Shown here piece by piece: positions 58,400-64,000 of a stretch of 64,000 bases of DNA (the first letter of the stretch is position 1; the number at the start of each line of letters is the position of its first letter). Origin of the DNA: an uncultured Lachnospiraceae bacterium (lineage in GTDB: Bacteria; Bacillota; Clostridia; Lachnospirales; Lachnospiraceae); the NCBI GenBank assembly GCA_910577645.1, contig CAJTOL010000008.1, forward strand, positions 31,314-95,313, written 5' to 3'. Under the pieces are notes generated by a model. The model was not told where the DNA came from. It worked only from the letters and a program-made list of their open reading frames with translations, and did not search any database. A program made the translations under genes and the position numbers.

Positions 58400-58942
58400 T
58401 TAAACCTTAAGATCCAGATAAACTCCCTTTCTCACAGGCTCCTGGTCGTAAGTTTCAGGGGCGGAACGGAACACGGTTCTGGTGTTTCCTCCTGCCAGAT
58501 AGGGCGTTCCACATTCGGGACAAACTTCCGTCCGGTAGGTGACAGACTGGGAAAGAATTTCCGAACCCTCTCTTGCAGCCTTAGCCTTGGCTCTGGATAC
58601 ATGCTCCATCTCATGGGAGCGGACGGCAGAAGCAGCCTTTTCAGGACTCAGCTTTGTAGGAGTCTTAAAGGAAACCCCCATATCATTGGAACCGTCTTTA
58701 TATTTCCTGTTTTCACAGGTCTGACATTCATAGGTATCGTAATCCCCGGCTCCGTTAACCTTTTGTCCGCCTTTTGCCTCAGCCGCCTGGGACTGACCCG
58801 AAGGGGCAACCTGGGACTGGCCTGGAAATGCAACCTGAGGACGGCCTGACAAAGCCGCCTGGGAACCATAAGAGGATAATCGAAGCTGGTTATAAGAAGA
58901 GTTATAAAAGGACATCTGATTGAAAGAAAATGAAACGTTCAT
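58400..58942 (-). CDS. SprA-related putative metalloprotease (HEMEH)
   Basis: A 180-residue protein with the zinc-protease motif SHEMEHVSRA (HExxH) near residue 110 in the context AASAVRSHEMEHV, as in the SprA-related family (PF12118). Before it is a low-complexity Gln/Ser/Pro region with near-repeats (GQSQVAPSGQSQAA). Two Cys pairs (CQTCENRKY, CPECGTPY) may form a zinc ribbon. No signal peptide is evident. Function is not established for the family. CTGGAGGCTGTCTT precedes the ATG at 58942. Confidence 0.75.
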   Translation of the reverse strand: MNVSFSFNQMSFYNSSYNQLRLSSYGSQAALSGRPQVAFPGQSQVAPSGQSQAAEAKGGQKVNGAGDYDTYECQTCENRKYKDGSNDMGVSFKTPTKLSPEKAASAVRSHEMEHVSRAKAKAAREGSEILSQSVTYRTEVCPECGTPYLAGGNTRTVFRSAPETYDQEPVRKGVYLDLKV

Positions 58943-59217
58943 AAGACAGCCTCCAGTTTATTTTGATCCTTGATATTATTATAACTCTCTGGATTAAATT
59001 GTCAATATGCCGGAAAGAGGATTTTGCCTTATAAACAGGCCTGACGTACAGAATTTCTGTCAAACAACCGAGCAGAAAACTGCCGGTTCCTCAATGTCAT
59101 TTATGTTTACAAATACTTTCAGAGCCTGTAAAGAAAAATTGTATTGGCTGCCTCTTTGTGATAAAATAGAATTGTATTAATTGGTGGCGCTTGAAACCCT
59201 GAGAAAGGAATGGGGAT

Positions 59218-60828
59218 ATGGGACAATATTTGAATAGCAGGGTACCGTTTGAAGGATATAAGGAGATTGCCGGAACAAGGTTCTTTGTGGATAAATCACT
59301 GATTATTGAAGATATTTTAAGTGCATTGAAGATAGACGGACAGAAATATTTATGTATCACAAGGCCCCGGAGGTTTGGGAAAAGTGTTATGGCAAACATG
59401 GTTGCCGCATTTTTTGGAAAGGCTGCTGATGCCGGAAAATTATTTGAACGGCTGGCGATTGCCGGAAATGAAAATTATAGGGCCCATTTGAATAAACATA
59501 ATGTTGTTTACATTGACTTCAGTGAAGTTCCAAGGGATTGTACAAATTACGGACAGTATATTGCCCGCATACAGGATGGGATTAACAATGACCTTGCCAG
59601 AGTGTATGATGACTTGTCAATTGACACAACAAGAGCAGCCTGGGATATTATGACAGATATTTTTCAGGAAAAGGGTGAGAAATTTGTCTTTGTAATGGAT
59701 GAGTGGGATGCAATGTTTCATATGTCATTCATTACTCAGGAGGATAAAGAAGCATATCTGCTGTTTTTGAAATCACTATTAAAAGGAAAAGTCTATGTGG
59801 AACTGGCTTATATGACAGGCGTTCTGCCGATTGCCAAATACTCCGGCGGCTCAGAGCTGAATATGTTTTTAGAGTATGATATGGCGACAAAAAAGAAATT
59901 CAGCGAATACTTCGGATTCTTAGACTCTGAGGTCGATAAATTGTTTGAAATATATCAAAAAGAAACCGATGAGCCTGCAATCACCAGAGAAGAATTGCGA
60001 ATCTGGTATGACGGCTATTGTACGGCAAAAGGAAAACGGATTTATAACCCCCGGTCAGTTGTATGCGCCCTGACGGACAATGAACTGTCTAATTATTGGA
60101 CCAGTTCCGGACCTTATGATGAGATCTTTTACTATATTCGTAATAATATCCAGGATGTAAGGGATGATATTGTCCTGATGGTGTCAGGAGAACCTGTTCC
60201 GATTACTCTTCAGGGGTATGCCGTTACAGGAACGGAACTTAAAACAAAAAATCAGATTTATTCGGCTATGGTAGTCTATGGACTTTTAACTTATGAGAAT
60301 AAGAGGGTTTCGGTTCCAAATAAAGAACTGATGGATAAGTTTAATGAACTTCTTTTGAACAATGACAGCCTGGGATATGTTTACAGCCTGGCAAGAGAAT
60401 CAGAACGGATGCTGGCGGCTACATTGGCAGGGGATACCAATACCATGGCAGATATTCTTGAGTTTGCTCACGATACAGAGTCGCCAATCTTTTCTTATAA
60501 TAGTGAGGTTGAATTGGCGGCTGTAATTAATCTGGTATATCTTTCAGCGCGGGACAGATACCGTGTGGAACGGGAGGATAAGGCAGGAAAAGGGTACGTA
60601 GATTTCATTTTTTATCCGGAGGTAAAGAGCGGAAATGCAATAATTTTAGAATTGAAGGTAGGAAGTACTCCTAAAAAAGCAATTCAGCAGATTAAGGATA
60701 AGAATTATGTGATGCGGCTAAGAGGAAAGCTGGGGGAGGAACCGAAATATACCGGGAAAGTTCTGGCAGTCGGGATCAGCTATAACAAAAAGACGAAGAA
60801 ACATTCTTGTAAGGTGGAGGTGTTGTAG
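59218..60828 (+). CDS. AAA-like ATPase fused to PD-(D/E)XK nuclease (DUF1703 type)
   Basis: A 536-residue protein of the PF09820 + PF08011 kind. N-terminal SRVPFEGYKEIAG and FVDKS, P-loop-like TRPRRFGKSVM, and Walker-B-like FVMDEWDAMF. The C-terminal nuclease domain reads GKGYVDFIFYPE then IILELKVGSTPKKAIQQI (D...ExK). Such genes occur in many divergent copies in gut Clostridia and Bacteroides. They are thought to be linked to genome defence or mobile DNA, though this is not proven. Composition is AT-richer than neighbouring genes, and it lacks functional partners nearby. Confidence 0.88.
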   Translation: MGQYLNSRVPFEGYKEIAGTRFFVDKSLIIEDILSALKIDGQKYLCITRPRRFGKSVMANMVAAFFGKAADAGKLFERLAIAGNENYRAHLNKHNVVYIDFSEVPRDCTNYGQYIARIQDGINNDLARVYDDLSIDTTRAAWDIMTDIFQEKGEKFVFVMDEWDAMFHMSFITQEDKEAYLLFLKSLLKGKVYVELAYMTGVLPIAKYSGGSELNMFLEYDMATKKKFSEYFGFLDSEVDKLFEIYQKETDEPAITREELRIWYDGYCTAKGKRIYNPRSVVCALTDNELSNYWTSSGPYDEIFYYIRNNIQDVRDDIVLMVSGEPVPITLQGYAVTGTELKTKNQIYSAMVVYGLLTYENKRVSVPNKELMDKFNELLLNNDSLGYVYSLARESERMLAATLAGDTNTMADILEFAHDTESPIFSYNSEVELAAVINLVYLSARDRYRVEREDKAGKGYVDFIFYPEVKSGNAIILELKVGSTPKKAIQQIKDKNYVMRLRGKLGEEPKYTGKVLAVGISYNKKTKKHSCKVEVL

Positions 60829-60906
60829 AGATACAAGCGCCTGGCAAATCACTAAAAATTTGCGCGAAGCCACCTGAATATATTTTTTGAAAGCTTGCTA
60901 TGCAAA

Positions 60907-60943
60907 AAATGGCTGAAAGCAAAAATTTTGCTCTCAGCCATTT
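60907..60943. terminator. Hairpin after the AAA/nuclease gene
   Basis: AAATGGCTGA (60907-60916) pairs with TCAGCCATTT (60934-60943), and the inside AGCAAAA / TTTTGCT extends the stem. It lies 78 bases after the stop codon. An A-rich left flank and short T-run allow action in both directions. Confidence 0.55.
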
Positions 60944-60992
60944 GAAATTTCATACGGGAGTCTCTGCAATGGCATTAACTTATTGGCATTGC

Positions 60993-61007
60993 TTTTGCGA
61001 CATCCCC
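60993..61007. repeat. Isolated half of the GCAAAATGA-family arm
   Basis: TTTTGCGACATCCCC matches the right arm of the copies at 1648, 19970 and 47093, but no left arm is near. It lies 13 bases from the end of the Bax-inhibitor-type gene and may be a truncated copy. Confidence 0.4.
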
Positions 61008-61019
61008 TTTGTTTTTCCG

Positions 61020-61733
61020 CTATTTTCTGCTTCTGCCCAGCAGTCTCAGCAGATACAGGAACAGGTTGATAAAGTCCAGGTAAAGCTGCAAAGCGCTGAA
61101 GATAGAAGCTTTTGCAAGCATTTCAGAATCCTGGGAGTAGTATGCATGGTAAGCGCGGATTTTCTGAGTATCATAGGCAGTAAGCACCAGGAAGAGAAAT
61201 ACGCCGATGGTGCAGGCGATGGTGGTAAACTGGCTTAAATTGATAAACATGGCGGCAATCCAGAAAATTGCCAGGAAAACCAGGCCGCCAATCAGAAAGC
61301 TGTGAAGCTTGCTGAAATCTGCTTTGGTGCAGTAACCTATCAGGGCCATAATTCCAAAGAACATGGAGGTAGCGCCGAATACCAGAATCAAATCCGTGGT
61401 CAGGTAAATCAGGAAATACGCAGAGAATACCACGCCGTTTAATACCGCATAAGTAAAAAACAAGGCCCTGGCTGTGCCCACAGACATTTTTTGAATCCGG
61501 GCAGATAAAAAGATTACTACAAGGAGTTCTGCAATACCCAGAGCCAAATACAGGTAGGGAACAGAAAATACATAAAGAACTGCTCCGGTGACATAGCCGG
61601 TCAGGGCGATGATGAAGGTAAGCATTAACCCTGCAAACATCCAGGCAAAGGTTTTTGCCGTGTAGCGCCCTACGGATTCCGTGGGATTGAGACTGGCGGA
61701 ATAAGGCTGGCCGTTTAAATTCATAGATTCCAT
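61020..61733 (-). CDS. Bax inhibitor-1/YccA family membrane protein
   Basis: A 237-residue protein with seven membrane segments, matching the BI-1/TMBIM family (YetJ-like), pH-gated calcium-leak channels in known members. The N-terminus (SVGRYTAKTFAWMFAGLMLTF) and the C-terminal YDTQKIRAYHAYYSQD with LYLDFINLFLYLLRLLG are characteristic. The ATG at 61733 has AAAGGGGGA upstream. A 25-codon upstream extension has no site. Physiological role here is unknown. Confidence 0.88.
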   Translation of the reverse strand: MESMNLNGQPYSASLNPTESVGRYTAKTFAWMFAGLMLTFIIALTGYVTGAVLYVFSVPYLYLALGIAELLVVIFLSARIQKMSVGTARALFFTYAVLNGVVFSAYFLIYLTTDLILVFGATSMFFGIMALIGYCTKADFSKLHSFLIGGLVFLAIFWIAAMFINLSQFTTIACTIGVFLFLVLTAYDTQKIRAYHAYYSQDSEMLAKASIFSALQLYLDFINLFLYLLRLLGRSRK

Positions 61734-61851
61734 AAAATATCCCCCTTTAGATAAATTTCCGGTCAACGCCTGAAAAAACAGGAGCGCCGGATATTTTAAT
61801 AAAATCACCCCTATTATAGCAGAATAACAGAGGTGATTTCAATGGATTTTT

Positions 61852-63078
61852 TTACTTTTGGTTGTTTTTTACTTCCGCCAGCTTCATGGCCCGAACTTTT
61901 AAGGGCAGGCCAAACAGGGTGATAAAACCGTCGGCGTCGTGATGGTCATAAAGGTCGCCGGTGGTAAAGGATGCCAGGGACTCGCTGTATAAGGAGTAGG
62001 GGGAGGTGGTGCCGGCTTTGGTGATGTTGCCTTTGTAAAGCTTAAATTTAACTTCGCCGGTTACATACTGCTGAGTGGACTCAATAAATGCCTGAATGGC
62101 CTCCCGCAGAGGAGTATACCATTTGCCCTCATATACAATCTGGGCAAATTTTCCCGCCATCTCTTTCTTTACTTCCATGGTGGCACGGTCTAAAATCAGC
62201 TCTTCAAGCTGCTGGTGAGCTTCCATAAGAATGGTTCCGCCGGGAGTCTCATAAACGCCCCGGGACTTCATTCCTACTACGCGGTTTTCTACAATATCGA
62301 CGATACCGATCCCGTGCTTGCCGCCTAATTCATTTAATTTGGCAATTATTTCTGAAACCTTCATTTTTTCCCCGTTTACGCTGGTGGGGATTCCTTTTTC
62401 AAAGGTCATGGTTACGTATTCGCCCTGATCCGGAGCTTCTTCCGGGGTAACGCCTAATACCAGCAAATGTTTGTAATTAGGCTCATTTGCCGGATCCTCA
62501 AGCTCCAGGCCCTCGTGGCTGATGTGCCATAGGTTCCGGTCGCGGCTGTAGCTGGAATCAGCGGAGAAAGGCAGATGGATGCCATGGGCTTTACAGTATT
62601 CAATCTCGTCTTCCCGGGACTGCATGGTCCATACATCTGTCATACGCCAGGGAGCAATGATTTTGATGTCAGGAGCCAGAGCCTTGATGCCCAGCTCAAA
62701 ACGAATCTGGTCATTGCCTTTGCCGGTAGCGCCGTGGCAGATGGCAACCGCCCCTTCTTTGCGGGCGATTTCCACCAGCTTCTTGGCAATAACCGGGCGG
62801 GCCATGGAGGTGCCTAACAGATACTTATTTTCGTAAACAGCTCCTGCTTCTACGCAGGGCATGATATAATTGTCGCAGAAGTCATCGATAATGTTTTCGA
62901 TGTATAATTTGGAAGCGCCGGACATTTTTGCTCTCTCGTCCAGGCCGTCCAGTTCTTCGCCCTGACCGCAGTCGATACAGCAGCAAATAACCTCATAATC
63001 AAAATTTTCCTTTAACCAGGGAATAATTGCGGTAGTGTCCAGACCGCCGGAATATGCTAAAACTACTTTCTCTTTCAT
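61852..63078 (-). CDS. argG: Argininosuccinate synthase
   Basis: A 408-residue enzyme joining citrulline and aspartate with ATP. N-terminal AYSGGLDTTAIIPWL (pyrophosphate-binding PP-loop, SGGLDTT), CHGATGKGNDQIRFE, DRNLWHISHEG and ANEPNYK are family marks. The ATG at 63078 has GGAGGAG upstream. Promoter with a 17-base spacing lies at 63128-63156. It is transcribed away from argC, 300 bases apart. Confidence 0.96.
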   Translation of the reverse strand: MKEKVVLAYSGGLDTTAIIPWLKENFDYEVICCCIDCGQGEELDGLDERAKMSGASKLYIENIIDDFCDNYIMPCVEAGAVYENKYLLGTSMARPVIAKKLVEIARKEGAVAICHGATGKGNDQIRFELGIKALAPDIKIIAPWRMTDVWTMQSREDEIEYCKAHGIHLPFSADSSYSRDRNLWHISHEGLELEDPANEPNYKHLLVLGVTPEEAPDQGEYVTMTFEKGIPTSVNGEKMKVSEIIAKLNELGGKHGIGIVDIVENRVVGMKSRGVYETPGGTILMEAHQQLEELILDRATMEVKKEMAGKFAQIVYEGKWYTPLREAIQAFIESTQQYVTGEVKFKLYKGNITKAGTTSPYSLYSESLASFTTGDLYDHHDADGFITLFGLPLKVRAMKLAEVKNNQK

Positions 63079-63127
63079 AAAATGAAACTCCTCCTGAATG
63101 TGAACTGTCATAAGGATGACGGTTATA

Positions 63128-63156
63128 AATATACAACAATGTGTAAAAAAATTCAA
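63128..63156 (-). promoter_or_regulatory. Promoter of argG
   Basis: On the minus strand TTGAAT (63156-63151) and TATATT (63133-63128), 17 bases apart. The -35 with flanking CTTGAATTTTTTTACA resembles an ARG-box half, so ArgR may act here. Confidence 0.6.
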
Positions 63157-63269
63157 GTACAAAATGCGAAAAACCGGAGATAACCATTAAAATAGTAAAA
63201 ATACACAAAAAATACTAAAATACAGGCCTAAAAAACAGCAGAAAAAAGAGGTTTGGGAGGAAAAAACAG

Positions 63270-63299
63270 CTTGCATAATATTCAATAGGAGTGTATAAT
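63270..63299 (+). promoter_or_regulatory. Promoter of argC with a candidate ARG box
   Basis: TTGCAT (63271-63276) and TATAAT (63294-63299) with 17 bases spacing. CTTGCATAATATTCAATA (63270-63287) fits the ArgR/AhrC box pattern TGNATWWWWATNCA and overlaps the -35. An 80-base leader to the ATG contains an imperfect hairpin near 63320-63350. Confidence 0.65.
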
Positions 63300-63378
63300 T
63301 ATGAGAATCTATCGTGAGTTGCCATGCCCTTAAAAGATAGGGGTGTGGAAGAAAATGTAATAGTTTGGAGGAAAAGTG

Positions 63379-64000
63379 ATGATAAAAGCTGGAATTATTG
63401 GTTCTACCGGCTACGCGGGAGGCGAGCTGGCCAGGCTGCTGTTACAGCGGGATGATGTGGAGATAAAATGGTACGGTTCCAAAAGCTATATTGATAAGAA
63501 GTACGCTTCTATTTACCAGAACATGTTTCAAATAGTAGACGATGTCTGCAAAGCCGATGATATAGAAGAACTGGCAAACCTGGTGGACGTGATTTTTATG
63601 GCAACTCCTCAGGGCCTGTGTGCTTCTCTGATAAATGAAGAGATTTTATCCAGGGTAAAGGTGATTGATTTAAGCGCGGATTTCCGGATCAAGGATGTAG
63701 GGGTATATGAAGAGTGGTATAAGATATGCCATGCCAGCCCTCAGTTTATCGGGGAAGCGGTATACGGACTTCCGGAGATCAACCGGGAGGCGGTAAAAAC
63801 CGCCAGGCTTATTGCTAATCCGGGCTGTTATCCCACCTGTTCCTTTTTAACTATTTATCCCCTGGTAAAAGAGGGGATCATTGACCCGTCCACCATTATT
63901 ATTGACGCCAAATCCGGCACCTCCGGGGCAGGAAGAGGAGCTAAGGTGGATAATCTGTACTGTGAAGTAAATGAAAATATGAAAGCCTACGGAGTGGCGG
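63379..64000 (+). CDS. argC: N-acetyl-gamma-glutamyl-phosphate reductase (partial, runs off the window)
   Basis: The frame starts at ATG 63379 after GGAGGAAAAGTG and stays open to base 64000 (207 codons visible of about 345). N-terminal Rossmann motif GIIGSTGYAGGEL, then ATPQGLC, DLSADFRI, the catalytic Cys in IANPGCYPT (about residue 153) and DAKSGTSGAGRGA. This NADPH enzyme is the third step from glutamate to ornithine. The rest of an argJBDF-type cluster probably lies beyond the window. Confidence 0.95.
   Translation, partial: MIKAGIIGSTGYAGGELARLLLQRDDVEIKWYGSKSYIDKKYASIYQNMFQIVDDVCKADDIEELANLVDVIFMATPQGLCASLINEEILSRVKVIDLSADFRIKDVGVYEEWYKICHASPQFIGEAVYGLPEINREAVKTARLIANPGCYPTCSFLTIYPLVKEGIIDPSTIIIDAKSGTSGAGRGAKVDNLYCEVNENMKAYGVA

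Noticed and set aside
1..64000. CRISPR array, tRNA or rRNA genes, transposase, integrase or phage genes
   Set aside because: Looked for direct-repeat arrays, cloverleaf sequences and typical recombinase motifs by eye; none was convincing. The repeats found are palindromic and dispersed, not arrayed.

Overview
The window looks like a chromosomal piece of a gut Lachnospiraceae-type Clostridia (Clostridium/Enterocloster/Hungatella-like). This is inferred from strong AGGAGG ribosome sites on nearly every gene, choline-binding-type wall repeats, YesM/YesN two-component proteins, several sugar ABC systems, a B12-riboswitch cobalt transporter and Cys-type sulfatases. No rRNA, tRNA, phage genes, transposase or CRISPR array was seen. 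Genes read off both strands in compact operons.

Layout. 1-5.8 kb: two wall-binding-repeat proteins, a DUF1062 and a CD3324-type protein, then a MATE/NYN/MntP operon. 6-9.3 kb: sodium:solute symporter plus acyl-CoA ligase. 9.5-20 kb: housekeeping block (aspartate aminotransferase, ApbE, GtrA-YfhO envelope glycosylation pair, argH, Crp-type regulator, patatin, sigma/anti-sigma pair). 20.1-22.6 kb: HxlR regulator divergent from a metal P-type ATPase. 22.6-30.4 kb: an unusual double-domain LacI regulator facing an Rbs-type sugar ABC operon that ends in a GH32-like enzyme, with three matching operators. 30.8-33.7 kb: DUF3796/XRE pair, alpha/beta hydrolase, alkyl-sulfatase-like metallo-beta-lactamase. 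33.7-43.1 kb: second LacI regulator, a two-permease plus lipoprotein sugar importer without its own ATPase, a canonical GH32 fructosidase and a TRAP transporter. 43.9-47 kb: cobalamin riboswitch and cbiMNQO. 47.6-58.2 kb: a NitT/TauT-type ABC importer with two different permeases and two different ATPases, two cytoplasmic sulfatases and a YesMN sensor-regulator pair. 58.4-64 kb: HEMEH metalloprotease-like protein, AAA/PD-(D/E)XK protein, Bax-inhibitor-1 protein, and divergent argG / argC (argC runs off the end).

How the genes fit together: most of the middle of the window is uptake-then-degrade modules. Enzymes lack signal peptides while the binding proteins are lipoproteins, so small saccharides or sulfate esters are probably imported whole and cut in the cytoplasm. 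Regulators sit beside their targets and several operators can be read directly (TTTACGTAAA sites for the first LacI, AAGTAACCGGTTACTT for the second, an ATTCATA palindrome for HxlR, CCATAT-N4-ATATGG before DUF3796).

Three things stand out as possibly undescribed: (1) a short hairpin/micro-ORF element (peptide core SDDMAGDAxRRVPIH) present three times, each just upstream of a sugar-utilisation gene; (2) a family of dispersed palindromic intergenic repeats with arms GATGTCGCAAAATGAAA / TTTCATTTTGC; (3) an ABC importer whose two ATPases carry complementary defects that fall in the same composite ATP site, attached to a two-component-controlled desulfation locus.
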